Shown piece after piece: positions 1-9,405 of a stretch of 64,000 bases of DNA. Position 1 is the first letter of the stretch, and each line of letters starts with the position of its first letter. The stretch covers positions 5,785,501 through 5,849,500 of the forward strand of contig NZ_CP029008.1 of assembly GCF_024585165.1 (NCBI RefSeq), written 5' to 3'. The notes under the pieces are model-generated. The model was not told where the DNA came from and did not search any database. It saw nothing but the letters and a program-made list of their open reading frames with translations. The translations under genes and the position numbers were made by a program. The stretch comes from Bradyrhizobium sp. WBOS07 (GTDB taxonomy: Bacteria > Pseudomonadota > Alphaproteobacteria > Rhizobiales > Xanthobacteraceae).

Positions 1-201
1 GCAGACCTGGTCCAGCTCGGGCGCATCGACGCCGTCGAGCCGGTAGGTGACGTCGCCGAGCTGGATGGAATTGCCGTCGCGGGCCGTGGCGGCGGCTGTC
101 AGCGCGGAGGCCGGCTGGGAAGACGCCAGGAAGCCGGGCAAGGCGCAGAACCAAACGAGCGCGAAGGCGCGGGCGGCGGCAAAGACATTTCGGAAGGACA
201 T
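1..201 (-). CDS. Thermonuclease-like protein, N-terminal part (cut by window edge)
   Basis: Reading frame on the minus strand from an ATG at 201 that runs off the window start, giving 67 residues. It opens with MSFRNVFAAARAFALVWF, a basic-then-hydrophobic stretch that looks like a signal peptide ending near SQPASA. The mature part shows RLDGVDAPELDQVC, the opening strand motif of staphylococcal-nuclease-fold (SNase/TNase) domains, which normally reads R-x-x-G-I-D-A-P-E. The catalytic arginines and glutamate lie beyond the edge, so nuclease activity cannot be judged. It is divergent from the GMC oxidoreductase at 402. Family call is inference from the short motif. Confidence 0.7.
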   Translation of the reverse strand, partial: MSFRNVFAAARAFALVWFCALPGFLASSQPASALTAAATARDGNSIQLGDVTYRLDGVDAPELDQVC

Positions 202-401
202 GCGGTCTCGCTATCGATTGCCAGTCTGCCCGTTCCTAGCATCCGGATATGGCGATACCAATGGTCTGCACCCCGCGAAGTGCGACATTCCGGCCTCGCG
301 GCTTTACTCCCCCGCCGCTCTGACCCTATCGTTCGCGGGCCTTGCGAACCGTGCAGGCCGAATCGCCCGGAAAGCGGCGAGGGCGGGAGGAAAAGGTTGC
401 G

Positions 402-2000
402 ATGAAAGAGCCCGTGGACGTCCTGATCATCGGCGCCGGCGCTTCGGGCGCCGCGGTGGCGTGGTCGCTGGCCGAGACCAAGATGCACATCCTCTGCCTG
501 GAGCAGGGCGGCTGGATGAACCCGGCGGAATATCCGAGCACCGGCCGGGACTGGGAGGCCAAATTCTACGGCGAGTGGTCGTCGAGCCCGAACGTGCGCG
601 GCCGGCCCGAGGACTATCCTGTGAACGACGACAATTCGCCGATCAAGGTCGTCAACTACAATGCGGTCGGTGGCTCGACGGTGATGTACACCGCGCATTG
701 GCCGCGGCTGCATCCCTCCGATTTCAAGGTGAAGACGCTGGACGGCGTCGCCGACGACTGGCCGATCGACTACGACGCGCTGACCCCGTTCTTCGAGGAG
801 AACGACCGCATGATGGGCACGTCGGGCCTCTCAGGCGATCCGCTCTCGCCGCTGACCCATCCGCCGATGCCGCAGCAGCCGCTCGGCCTGTCCGGCGCCA
901 TCATCGGCAAGGCCATGAACCAGCTCGGCTGGCATTGGTGGCCGTCCGACACCACGGTCGCGACCATGGACTATGAGGGGCGGGCGCGCTGCATCAATCT
1001 CGGCCATTGCACCCCGGCCTGCGCGCAAGGCGCAAAGTCGTCCACCGATATCACCTATTGGCCGCATGCGATCCGCGCCGGCGTCGAGCTGCGCACCCAT
1101 TGCCGGGTGCGCGAGATCACCACCGATGAGAACGGCATGGCCTCGGGCGTGGTCTATTACGACAAGGACGGCGTCGAGCAGTTTCAGCCCGCGCATGTCG
1201 TCATCATCGCCTGCAACGGCGTCGGCACGCCGCGGCTGCTTTTGAACTCGGCCTCCGGCCGCTTCCCGAATGGGCTTGCCAATTCGTCCGGCCTTGTCGG
1301 CAAGAATTTGATGTTCCACCCCTATGCGCAGATCTACGGCTATGTGAAGGAGCCGACCGACAGCAACCGTGCGCCGCCGACCTGCCTGTGGAGCAAGCAG
1401 TGGTACGACACGGACCTGTCGCGCGGCTTCGTGCGCGGCTATGGCGTGCAGTTCGTGCGGGGCGCGGGCCCGGTGTTCGAGGCCGTGGTCAGCGAGCAGA
1501 AGGGCATCTTGCCCTGGGGCGAGGATCATCACCGTATCTTCCGCAAGCTCAATGGTCATCGCCTGGGTTTCTCCGCGATCTGCGAGGATCTGCCGGAGGA
1601 GCACAACCGGGTCACGCTCGATCCCGTGCTCAAGGACAGCCACGGCATTCCCGCGCCGAAGGTCGACTACACGATCAGCGAGAACAGCCGGAAGATGATG
1701 GAGCATGCCCTCGCCCGCGGCCGGGAGATTCTGGAGACGGCAGGCGCGACCGACATCTGCATCAACTCGCCGATCCCCTGGGGAGGGTGGCATCTGCTCG
1801 GCACCGCGCGGATGGGCACCGATCCGGAGCGCTCCGTCGTCAACGAATGGGGCCGCACCCACGACGTCAAGAACCTCTTCATCGTCGACGGCAGCATCTT
1901 CGTCACTTCGGGCGGTGTGAACCCGACCTCCACCATTCAGGCTCTTGCGCTCTACATCGCCGACCAGATGAAGCAGCGCCTCGCCAATTTGTTCGATTGA
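402..2000 (+). CDS. GMC-family FAD-dependent oxidoreductase
   Basis: A 532-aa flavoprotein of the glucose-methanol-choline family, oxidising an alcohol or sugar substrate. The N-terminal dinucleotide fold shows VLIIGAGASGAAVAWSLAE (residues about 7-25) and an acidic strand end LCLEQGG. The C-terminal GMC_oxred_C part shows HLLGTARMG and then VDGSIFVTSGGVNPT. The start at 402 is chosen because GGGCGGGAGG lies just upstream and the FAD motif then begins near residue 7; an ATG at 342 would add 20 unlikely residues. A Cys-rich stretch LGHCTPACAQGA is kept from the gluconate-2-dehydrogenase-like branch. The gene at 2199 encodes the matching small subunit, so this is probably the catalytic subunit of a two- or three-part membrane or periplasmic dehydrogenase. 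Substrate is unknown. Confidence 0.88.
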   Translation: MKEPVDVLIIGAGASGAAVAWSLAETKMHILCLEQGGWMNPAEYPSTGRDWEAKFYGEWSSSPNVRGRPEDYPVNDDNSPIKVVNYNAVGGSTVMYTAHWPRLHPSDFKVKTLDGVADDWPIDYDALTPFFEENDRMMGTSGLSGDPLSPLTHPPMPQQPLGLSGAIIGKAMNQLGWHWWPSDTTVATMDYEGRARCINLGHCTPACAQGAKSSTDITYWPHAIRAGVELRTHCRVREITTDENGMASGVVYYDKDGVEQFQPAHVVIIACNGVGTPRLLLNSASGRFPNGLANSSGLVGKNLMFHPYAQIYGYVKEPTDSNRAPPTCLWSKQWYDTDLSRGFVRGYGVQFVRGAGPVFEAVVSEQKGILPWGEDHHRIFRKLNGHRLGFSAICEDLPEEHNRVTLDPVLKDSHGIPAPKVDYTISENSRKMMEHALARGREILETAGATDICINSPIPWGGWHLLGTARMGTDPERSVVNEWGRTHDVKNLFIVDGSIFVTSGGVNPTSTIQALALYIADQMKQRLANLFD

Positions 2001-2039
2001 TCATTATGTGGACCGAAGCGAGCCACGGGGTCAGTGCAT

Positions 2040-2160
2040 CTCTCCCGCTTGCGGGAGAGGTCGGCGCACAGCGCCGGGTGAGGGTTCTCTCCTCTCGGGG
2101 AGTCTCTCTGCGGAAGCACCCTCTCCCCAACCCTCCCCCGCAAGCGGGGGAGGGAGCGCA
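2040..2160 (+). repeat. Dispersed palindromic repeat, copy 1
   Basis: About 120 bp between the two dehydrogenase genes. It opens with the hairpin CTCCCGCTTGCGGGAG and closes with CCTCCCCCGCAAGCGGGGGAGG, with GGCGCACAGCGCCGGGTGAG and a CTCTCCTCTCGGGGAGTCT hairpin between. A near-identical copy in the same orientation lies at 15153-15275, and the first part recurs at 57925-57970. It holds no gene. It may also act as mRNA secondary structure between the two cistrons. Confidence 0.85.
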
Positions 2161-2198
2161 CCTTCATCTTGGTCTCAAAGTTTCCACAAGAGGACGAC

Positions 2199-2648
2199 AT
2201 GGCTGAAGAGCTCACCCTCACGCCGCGGCAGCGCCAGGACTTGCGCACCATCGCCGCGATGATCATTCCCGCCAGCGACGAGTACAAGGTGCCCGGCGCC
2301 GACGATGCCGCGATCCAGGCCGACATCCTTGCGACGCTCGGCCGCGACGCCAAGCCGGTGGCAGCGGCGCTGGACCATTTGGCGCGGCTCGCCGGAGCGC
2401 CGCTCGCCGAGCTCGACGCCGGGAGGCGCGATGCCGTGGCGCAAGAGTTCCGCAGGGACGGCGGGGTGGCCGCTGCAACACTCGTCCGCGTCGTCCTGCA
2501 ATGCTACTACCGCGACGACCGCGTGCTGCGCTCGCTCGGGCTCGAGCTGCGCGCGCCCTTTCCCAAGGGCCACGTGCTGCCGGACGGCGACTGGTCGCTG
2601 CTCGATCCGGTCAAGGCGAGGGGCGGCTCGCTGAGGCGGGCGCCCTAG
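2199..2648 (+). CDS. Gluconate 2-dehydrogenase subunit 3-like protein
   Basis: A 149-aa protein starting MAEELTLTPRQRQDLRTIAAMIIPA. The IIPASDEYKVPGADDAAIQADI region is typical of the gluconate 2-dehydrogenase subunit 3 family, small partners of GMC flavoproteins. ATG 2199 is used, after an AAGAGGACG ribosome site; the frame is open further upstream but reads into the repeat. No twin-arginine signal is seen, although many family members have one and carry their flavoprotein partner out of the cytoplasm. The gene sits just downstream of the GMC gene and is separated from it only by the repeat at 2040-2160. No cytochrome c subunit follows. Confidence 0.8.
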   Translation: MAEELTLTPRQRQDLRTIAAMIIPASDEYKVPGADDAAIQADILATLGRDAKPVAAALDHLARLAGAPLAELDAGRRDAVAQEFRRDGGVAAATLVRVVLQCYYRDDRVLRSLGLELRAPFPKGHVLPDGDWSLLDPVKARGGSLRRAP

Positions 2649-2729
2649 CCATCTGGGCAGTCCAGCCCTGCGGTCCTTGCGCGGCAGGGAACAGGCCACC
2701 ATCTGTGTGAGCCTTCAAGGACTCTTGCC

Positions 2730-3749
2730 ATGCTGGATTTCACCTCAGATATCGTCGATGACGCACCGTCATCGCGAACGGCGGCGGCTGCTCCGGTCGA
2801 CGACGGAGCGCTGCTGGACGCCTATTCCAATGCCGTGATCGACGTGACCGACCGGGTCGGCCCCGCGGTCGTGCGGGTCGAGACCGGGCCCAAGGTGCCT
2901 GATAGACGCGAGCGCGGCGGGCTCGGCTCGGGCATCGTGATCTCGCCTGATGGCCTCGTGCTCACCAACAGCCACGTGGTCGGCACGTCCAAGGAGATCC
3001 GGCTGCGCGACGTCGAGGGTCATGTCGGCGACGCCCAGGTGCTCGGTGTCGATCCCGACACGGACCTCGCCTTGCTGCGCGCCAACGGCGTGCGCCATTT
3101 GCCCTATGCCGCGCTCGGCAATTCCAAGACGCTGCGTCGCGGCCAGCTCGTGATTGCCATCGGCAATCCGCTCGGCTTCGAATCGACCGTCACGGCCGGC
3201 GTGGTCTCGGCGCTCGGCCGCTCGATCCGCTCGGTGAGCGGGCGCACCATCGAAGACGTGATCCAGACCGATGCCGCGCTCAACCCGGGGAACTCCGGCG
3301 GGCCGCTGGTGTCCTCGCATGCCGAGGTGATCGGCATCAACACCGCCATCATCAACGGTGCGCAGGGCATCTGCTTCGCGGTCGCCAGCAACACCGCGCA
3401 ATTCGTGCTGTCGGAGATCATCCGCCACGGCTATGTCCGCCGCGCCTATATCGGCGTCGCCGGGCAGACCGCGCCGGTGCCTCGGCGGCATGCGGTCGTG
3501 GCCGGCGTCGAGAACAAGATGGGCGCGCTGCTCGCGCAGATCGAGCCGGACGGCCCTGCGGCGAAGGCGGGCCTGCTGCCCGGCGACGTCGTGATCAGGC
3601 TCGATGGCGTCGCGATCAACGGCGTCGACGATTTGATCCGCGTGCTCGATCGCGACCGCATCGGCCGGCGGCTCGCCATGGACGTGCTCCGGCTCGGCCG
3701 CCTGCGGGCGATCGAGATCGACCCGATCGAGCGCAAGCCGCAACGCTAG
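2730..3749 (+). CDS. HtrA/DegP-like trypsin-fold serine protease with PDZ domain
   Basis: A 339-aa protein with a trypsin-like domain at about 40-235 and one PDZ domain at about 255-325. The catalytic triad is visible: H82 in LTNSHVVG, D112 in DPDTDLALL and S189 in NPGNSGGPL. The PDZ region shows GPAAKAGLLPGDVVIRLDG. There is no signal peptide or N-terminal membrane segment, unlike classic periplasmic DegP/DegQ, so a cytoplasmic site is likely. Length fits one-PDZ DegS-like proteins without the anchor. It lies 81 bp after the dehydrogenase small subunit and on the same strand, but co-transcription is uncertain. Confidence 0.88.
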   Translation: MLDFTSDIVDDAPSSRTAAAAPVDDGALLDAYSNAVIDVTDRVGPAVVRVETGPKVPDRRERGGLGSGIVISPDGLVLTNSHVVGTSKEIRLRDVEGHVGDAQVLGVDPDTDLALLRANGVRHLPYAALGNSKTLRRGQLVIAIGNPLGFESTVTAGVVSALGRSIRSVSGRTIEDVIQTDAALNPGNSGGPLVSSHAEVIGINTAIINGAQGICFAVASNTAQFVLSEIIRHGYVRRAYIGVAGQTAPVPRRHAVVAGVENKMGALLAQIEPDGPAAKAGLLPGDVVIRLDGVAINGVDDLIRVLDRDRIGRRLAMDVLRLGRLRAIEIDPIERKPQR

Positions 3750-3770
3750 CTGCAGGCCCAAGGGCGAGGT

Positions 3771-3783
3771 ATGACAATGTCAT
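3771..3783. promoter_or_regulatory. Perfect 13-bp palindrome upstream of the flavoprotein gene
   Basis: ATGACAATGTCAT is a perfect inverted repeat around one central base, placed 25 bp before the start codon at 3808 in a 58-bp gap. Its position would suit a repressor operator. No regulator gene is adjacent, so this is only a candidate. Confidence 0.3.
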
Positions 3784-3807
3784 GTCTCGTCCCAGGAAAA
3801 ATGCCGC

Positions 3808-5538
3808 ATGATGCCGGCGCATGAGACCTACGACGTCATCGTCATCGGCGCCGGAGCCGGCGGCATGACGGCCGCGGCCGTGGCGGCTGCCGAAGGCCTG
3901 CGAGTGCTGGTGATCGAGAAGACCGCGTTCGTCGGCGGCACCACCGCCTGGTCAGACGGCATGGTCTGGATCCCTGCCAATGCGAAAATGAAAGAGGCCG
4001 GGCTCTCCGACAGTGTCGCGGATGCCGTCCAATATCTGTCGAGCACGGTGTCCGAGCCCGCCAATGCCGGCCTGCGTGCCGCCTTCCTCGCGCGCGGGCC
4101 CGAGGCGATCGCCTATCTCGAAGCCAACACCGAGGTTCGTCTTCAGCCGGTGAAGGCCTATCCGGATTATTATCCGGAACGACTGGGCGCGACTTCGGGC
4201 GGCCGCGTGCTGGAGCCGGTTGCTTTCGACGGCAGGCGGCTGGGCGAGGGCTTTGCGCGCCTGCGGCCACCGCTGCCGGAGTCCACGCTGTGCGGCGGGA
4301 TGATGGTCGATCGTCTCGACATTCCGCATTTGCGCAGCGTTGGAAAATCCCTGCGCGCGACCATGCGCGCGGCGCGGCTGGTTTCGGCCTATGCGTTGCA
4401 GCGGCTACGAAGCCCGCGTGGCACGACGCTGCATCTCGGCAACGCGCTTGCCGCGCGACTATACGCTTCGCTGCTGGCGCGGCAGGTCGAATTTCTCTTC
4501 AGCGCCGATGTCGAAGATCTCTCGATGCAGGGCGATCGCGTCAGCGGCGTGGTGATCCGTCATGGTTCCCGCGACCGGCCGATCGCAGCGCGCCGCGGCG
4601 TGGTGCTGGCGACCGGCGGCTTTTCGCACGACGCCGTGTTGCGCAAGCGTCTTCTTCCGGCGGCAGCCGGATTCGTTTCGGCGGCCAACACCTCCAGCAC
4701 CGGAGACGGGCTGCGGCTGGCGGCAGCGACAGGTGCCGCGCTCAACACGGACGCGGCCAGCCCGGCCTATTGGGTGCCGGCCTCGCTTTTCGCCAGGGCC
4801 GACGGCAGCCGCGGCGTATTTCCGCACATGGTGACCGACCGCGCCAAGCCGGGCGTGATCGCCGTCAATGCAGCGGGCCGGCGCTTCGTCAACGAGGCGC
4901 TGTCCTACCACGAATTCGTGCTCGCCATGCTGCGCGACGGCAACGGCGAGCCGGATCGGCCGTTTCATTTGATCTGCGACCGCCGTTTCCTATGGGACTA
5001 CGGTCTCGGCCGCATCAGGCCGTTCACGCGCCGCTATCGGCGTTATGCGGCGAGTGGCGAGCTGATCGAGGCGGCCGATATCGCGCAGCTCGCCACCAGG
5101 ATCGGCGTCAAGCCGTCCACCCTCACGGCGACGATCGTGAACTACAATGCCGATGCAGAGGAGGGCCGCGATCCCGAGTTCGGCCGCGGCAGCACCCTCT
5201 CTCAGCGCCATCTCGGCGATATCCGTCACAAGCCCAACCCTTGCGTGGCCCCGATCACGCGGGCGCCGTTCTTCGCGATGCGCATTCATCCGGCCGATCT
5301 CGGCACCGCGATCGGCATGAAGGTCGACGCGCAGGCCCGCGTGCTGCGCGCGGACGATACGCCGATCGCCGGCCTCTATGCCTGCGGCAACGACATGGGC
5401 TCGATCATGAACGGGAATTGTCCGGGGCCGGGCATCACGCTGGGACCGGCGCTGGTGTTTGGATATATTGCGGGAAGGCATCTGGCGGAGGGTGGGGCGA
5501 CACGTGAGACCGCTGCCAGCGTGTTGGCGTCGGTTTAG
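3808..5538 (+). CDS. FAD-dependent oxidoreductase, 3-ketosteroid dehydrogenase-like
   Basis: A 576-aa flavoprotein of the succinate dehydrogenase/fumarate reductase flavin superfamily. The N-terminal fold reads VIVIGAGAGGMTAAAVAAAEG, followed by the GGTTAWSDGMVWIP loop characteristic of 3-ketosteroid-1-dehydrogenase relatives. Near the C terminus, YACGNDMGSIMNGNCPGPG is the FAD-contacting end motif of this group. Length fits KstD (about 510-570 aa). The neighbours are not steroid genes, so the substrate is open and could be another cyclic ketone or enoyl compound. An in-frame Met directly follows the first, so either of two ATGs may start it. Confidence 0.82.
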   Translation: MMPAHETYDVIVIGAGAGGMTAAAVAAAEGLRVLVIEKTAFVGGTTAWSDGMVWIPANAKMKEAGLSDSVADAVQYLSSTVSEPANAGLRAAFLARGPEAIAYLEANTEVRLQPVKAYPDYYPERLGATSGGRVLEPVAFDGRRLGEGFARLRPPLPESTLCGGMMVDRLDIPHLRSVGKSLRATMRAARLVSAYALQRLRSPRGTTLHLGNALAARLYASLLARQVEFLFSADVEDLSMQGDRVSGVVIRHGSRDRPIAARRGVVLATGGFSHDAVLRKRLLPAAAGFVSAANTSSTGDGLRLAAATGAALNTDAASPAYWVPASLFARADGSRGVFPHMVTDRAKPGVIAVNAAGRRFVNEALSYHEFVLAMLRDGNGEPDRPFHLICDRRFLWDYGLGRIRPFTRRYRRYAASGELIEAADIAQLATRIGVKPSTLTATIVNYNADAEEGRDPEFGRGSTLSQRHLGDIRHKPNPCVAPITRAPFFAMRIHPADLGTAIGMKVDAQARVLRADDTPIAGLYACGNDMGSIMNGNCPGPGITLGPALVFGYIAGRHLAEGGATRETAASVLASV

Positions 5539-5555
5539 CCATCCCCACCGCCGTC

Positions 5556-5651
5556 ATGCTCCGCGAAAGCGGGGCATCCAGTACGCCGCGGCCCATCAGT
5601 TGAATCACAACCGCCTCGGAGTACCGGATCGCCCGGTCAAGCCGGGCGATG
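5556..5651. repeat. Intergenic hairpin pair after the flavoprotein gene
   Basis: The 225-bp gap between two convergent genes holds two short hairpins: ATGCTCCGC-GAAA-GCGGGGCAT at 5556-5577 and TCGCCCGG-TCAAG-CCGGGCGA at about 5631-5651. The sequence looks like the GC-rich dispersed intergenic repeats common in Bradyrhizobium. The hairpins may also end transcription of the two converging genes, but neither is followed by a T-run. Confidence 0.45.
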
Positions 5652-5763
5652 ACATCGAGCGTGTAGCGAGACTCTGGATTGCTTCGTCGCATCAGCGCAA
5701 ATTGCTGCGCAATCTTGTCGCGAGCGGCTCGCAATGACGCGGATAGAGGCCAGCCCCTAGCCG

Positions 5764-8700
5764 CTACTCCGCTGCCGCCGCAAAGCGGCTGTTCTCCAGT
5801 TCCGCCTCCAGCCGCGCCGTCTCGGCTGCCGCGAGCTTGACGTTGGCTTCCTTGACGTGGCCGAAGCCGCGGATCGTCTCCGGCACGCGCGCAAGCCTTG
5901 CCAGCAGCGGGATCTGCTCCGGCTTCAGCCCGACGATCCGCTGATCGATCATGCCGAGATAATCCGCGACCAGCTTGCGCTCGGTCCGGCGCTCCTCGGT
6001 CCGGCCGAACGGATCGAACGCGCTGCCGCGCAGGAATTTCAGCCTGGCGAGCACGCGGAAGGCATGGAGCATCCAGCCGCCGAACTCCTGCTTCTGGAGC
6101 CGGCCCGTCGTCTTGTCGCGCCTGGCGAAGATCGGCGGCGCGAGGTGATATTTCAACGTGAAATCGCCGTCGAATTTCTCCGACACTTTCTTCGCAAAGC
6201 TGCCATCGGTATAGAGCCGCGCGACCTCGTACTCGTCCTTGTAGGACATCAGCTTGAACAGGTTCTTCGCGACCGTCTCGGTCAGCTCCGTTGATGCGGG
6301 CGAGGCGGCGGCTTCCGCCTTGCGCACCTTGGCGACGGCCGCGAGATAGCGGTCGGCATAGGCCTTGTCCTGATAGGAGGTCAGGAATTCGGCGCGGGTC
6401 GCGATGATGTCGTCGAGCGACTTGGCCGGCGCGGACGCACGGTTCTTGAACTGCAGCACGCTGCGCACCCGCGACATGTCGTGGGCGGCGAGGCGGCCCC
6501 AGGTGAAGGCGAGCTTGTTCATCTCGATCGCGGCGCCGTTGATCTCGATGGCGCGGAGCAGCGCTTCGAGCGACAGCGGAATCGCGCCCTTCTGGAAGGC
6601 GAAGCCGAGCATGAAGGGATTGGTGGCGATGCTGTCGCCCATCAGCGCCGCGGCAATGCCGGTGGCGTCGATGATGTCGAGGTTGTTGTCACCGATGGCG
6701 TCGCGCAGCACGGTCTGCATCGTGCCCATCTCGAAGTCGAGATCGGGATTTTGCACGAAGCTCGCGGTCGGCTGCAAATCGGCGTTGATATAGGCCTTGG
6801 TCACGCCGCGCTCGGCGCGGCTGAGGGCGGAGGGACCTGCCGAAACGATCATGTCGCAGCCGAGAATGACGTCGGCGCCACCGGTGGTGATGCGGACGGC
6901 GGAGATGTCCTCCGGCTTCGGAGCGATGCGGACATGGCTCATCACCGCGCCGTTCTTCTGCGACAGGCCGGTGAAATCCAGCGCCGAGCAGCCGCGGCCG
7001 TCGACATGAGCGGCCATGCCGAGCAGTGCGCCGATGGTGATGACGCCCGTGCCGCCGATGCCGGTGACGAGGATGTTGTAGGGGCCATCCAGCTCACGCG
7101 CCGGCGGCAGCGGCAGATCGGCGAACAGCTGACCGGAATCGACCGCCGAGGTCTTCATCCGCTTCAGCGTGCCGCCGTGCACGGTGACGAAGCTTGGACA
7201 GAACCCTTCCACGCAGGAAAAGTCCTTGTTGCAATTGGACTGATCGATCTGGCGCTTGCGGCCGAACTCGGTCTCCAGCGGCTGCACCGAGACGCAGTTG
7301 GAGGCCTGCGAGCAATCGCCGCAGCCTTCGCAGACCAGCTCGTTGATGAAGGCACGCTTGGCGGGATCGGGATAGAGGCCGCGCTTGCGGCGGCGGCGCT
7401 TTTCGGCGGCGCAGGTCTGGTCGTAGATGATGACGGTGAGGCCCTTGATATCGCGCAGCTCGCGCTGCACGGCATCGAGCTCGCGGCGGTGGTGGATGGT
7501 CGCGCCTTGCGGGAAGTAATTACCTTGCGGGTATTTGCTCGGATCGTCCGAGACGATCGCGAGCCGCTTGACGCCCTCGGCCCAGACCTGATGGGCGATC
7601 TGGGCGACGTTGAAGGCGCCCTCGGCCGGCTGGCCGCCGGTCATCGCGACGGCGTCGTTGTAGAGGATCTTGTAGGTGATGTTGATGCCGGCGGCGGAGG
7701 CGGCGCGGAGCGCCAGAAGACCGGAGTGTGTGTAGGTGCCGTCGCCGAGGTTCTGGAAAATGTGCTGCTCGGTGGTGAAGGGCGACTGGCCGATCCAGTT
7801 CACGCCCTCGGCGCCCATATGCGAGATCAGATCGGTGCGGCGGGTCGGCATGCTCAGGGCCATGCCGTGGCAGCCGATGCCGGCCATGGCGCGGCTGCCC
7901 TCGGGCACGCGCGTCGAGGTGTTGTGCGGGCAGCCCGAGCAGAAGAACGGCGTGCGCGCGAGCTTGATCTGCGTGCTCGTGGTGACGGGATGGTCGAACG
8001 CCTCGAGCCGCGCAAGGCGCTGCTCCAGCACCGGGCTGTGATGGCCGAGCTTGCGCAAACGCGCCACCAGGGCACCCGCAACGATGGTCGGCGTCAGCTC
8101 GCCCTCGCTCGGCAGCAGCGGCGCGCCGCTTTCGTCGCGCTTGCCGGTGACGGTCGGGCGCTTCGAGGCATCGATGTTGTAGAGGATGCGCATCAGCTGG
8201 TCTTCGATGAAGCCGCGCTTCTCCTCGACCACGAGCACGTCCTGGAGACCTTCCGCGAAGCGCTTGGCGCCGCTTTCCTCCAGCGGCCAGGTCAGCGCGA
8301 CCTTGTAGATGCGAAGGCCGAGATCCTGCGCGTCCTTGTCGGTGATGCCCAAATCCGCCAGTGCCTGCCGCAGGTCGAGATAGGCCTTGCCGGTCGCGAC
8401 GATGCCGAGCCGCGCCGGCTTGGAATCGAGCACGATGCGGTCGAGCCGGTTGGCGCGGGCGAAGGCCTGCACGGCGGCCATCTTCGGGCCGAACAGGCGC
8501 TTCTCCGCCTCCAGCGGCGGATCGGGCCAGCGGATGTTGAGGCCGCCGGGCGGCATCTCGAAATCGTCGGGCAGCCTGATCTGGATGCGCTCGGGGTCGC
8601 TATCAATCGACGCCGAACTCTCCACCGTCTCGCTGATCGCCTTGAAGCCGACCCAGCAGCCGGAGAAGCGCGACAGCGCAAAACCGTAGAGGCCAAGGTC

Positions 8701-9240
8701 GAGATAGTCCTGCAGCGTCGCCGGGTTGATAACGGGAATCAGCGCGGCCGCGAACACCTGCTCGCTCTGATGCGCCAGCGTCGAGGACTGGCAGCCGTGG
8801 TCGTCGCCGGCGAGCGCCAGCACGCCGCCGTTGAGCGAGGTGCCGGCGGCATTGGCGTGCTTGAGCGCATCGACCGAGCGGTCGACGCCGGGGCCCTTGC
8901 CGTACCAGATGCCGAACACGCCATCGACCTTGGCGCCGGGAAACAGGCCGACCTGCTGGCTGCCCCAGACCGCGGTCGCGGCGAGATCTTCGTTCAGCCC
9001 GGGAACAAAGGCGATGTCGTGTTGCTGAAGGTGCGACTTCGCGCGCCACAACGCGTGGTCGTACATGCCGAGCGGGGAGCCGCGATAGCCGGAGATGAAG
9101 CCGCCGGTGTTGAGTCCCTGAAGCCGGTCGCGTTCGCGCTGCAGCATGGGTAAGCGGACCAGGGCCTGTGTGCCGGACAGGAAGATCCGCTTCGATTCGA
9201 GCCGGTATTTATCGTCCAGCTCGACCTGCAACAGCGTCAT
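5764..9240 (-). CDS. Indolepyruvate ferredoxin oxidoreductase, fused alpha-beta-type
   Basis: An 1158-aa single-chain enzyme that oxidatively decarboxylates indolepyruvate and other arylpyruvates to acyl-CoA, passing electrons to ferredoxin. The N-terminal half is the thiamine-diphosphate-type region, with GLNEDLAATAVWGSQQV near residue 85 and GDDHGCQSS near 140. Iron-sulfur cysteines cluster at about 637-685 (CEGCGDCSQASNC, then CNKDFSCVEGFC). The IorB-like gamma part begins near 718 with ILVTGIGGTGVITIGALLG. Length matches the fused form of Proteobacteria (about 1150-1180 aa). It is divergent from the gene at 9406 with a 165-bp gap. It probably serves aromatic amino acid breakdown; partners are not in the window. 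Confidence 0.92.
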   Translation of the reverse strand: MTLLQVELDDKYRLESKRIFLSGTQALVRLPMLQRERDRLQGLNTGGFISGYRGSPLGMYDHALWRAKSHLQQHDIAFVPGLNEDLAATAVWGSQQVGLFPGAKVDGVFGIWYGKGPGVDRSVDALKHANAAGTSLNGGVLALAGDDHGCQSSTLAHQSEQVFAAALIPVINPATLQDYLDLGLYGFALSRFSGCWVGFKAISETVESSASIDSDPERIQIRLPDDFEMPPGGLNIRWPDPPLEAEKRLFGPKMAAVQAFARANRLDRIVLDSKPARLGIVATGKAYLDLRQALADLGITDKDAQDLGLRIYKVALTWPLEESGAKRFAEGLQDVLVVEEKRGFIEDQLMRILYNIDASKRPTVTGKRDESGAPLLPSEGELTPTIVAGALVARLRKLGHHSPVLEQRLARLEAFDHPVTTSTQIKLARTPFFCSGCPHNTSTRVPEGSRAMAGIGCHGMALSMPTRRTDLISHMGAEGVNWIGQSPFTTEQHIFQNLGDGTYTHSGLLALRAASAAGINITYKILYNDAVAMTGGQPAEGAFNVAQIAHQVWAEGVKRLAIVSDDPSKYPQGNYFPQGATIHHRRELDAVQRELRDIKGLTVIIYDQTCAAEKRRRRKRGLYPDPAKRAFINELVCEGCGDCSQASNCVSVQPLETEFGRKRQIDQSNCNKDFSCVEGFCPSFVTVHGGTLKRMKTSAVDSGQLFADLPLPPARELDGPYNILVTGIGGTGVITIGALLGMAAHVDGRGCSALDFTGLSQKNGAVMSHVRIAPKPEDISAVRITTGGADVILGCDMIVSAGPSALSRAERGVTKAYINADLQPTASFVQNPDLDFEMGTMQTVLRDAIGDNNLDIIDATGIAAALMGDSIATNPFMLGFAFQKGAIPLSLEALLRAIEINGAAIEMNKLAFTWGRLAAHDMSRVRSVLQFKNRASAPAKSLDDIIATRAEFLTSYQDKAYADRYLAAVAKVRKAEAAASPASTELTETVAKNLFKLMSYKDEYEVARLYTDGSFAKKVSEKFDGDFTLKYHLAPPIFARRDKTTGRLQKQEFGGWMLHAFRVLARLKFLRGSAFDPFGRTEERRTERKLVADYLGMIDQRIVGLKPEQIPLLARLARVPETIRGFGHVKEANVKLAAAETARLEAELENSRFAAAAE

Positions 9241-9405
9241 GTCGTGGAGTCCTTATTGTTCTGGCCCGGTGAGGATTTTGCACCGCGGGAGGATTGCGGC
9301 TTGCGAAGCGGAGGATCCCAGTCAAGAGCATGGGCCGGCGAAGTCAATACGGCTGGCCGCATCCGTGGCGCTCCTGCTAGTCATGGCTTGCGAGCGGAGG
9401 ACATC

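Noticed and set aside
6481..9153. Long open frame of 890 codons opposite the indolepyruvate oxidoreductase gene
   Set aside because: It is antisense to a clear 1158-aa enzyme, is composed of Ala/Arg/Gly/Asp-rich sequence with no domain, and is a codon-position shadow of high-GC DNA.
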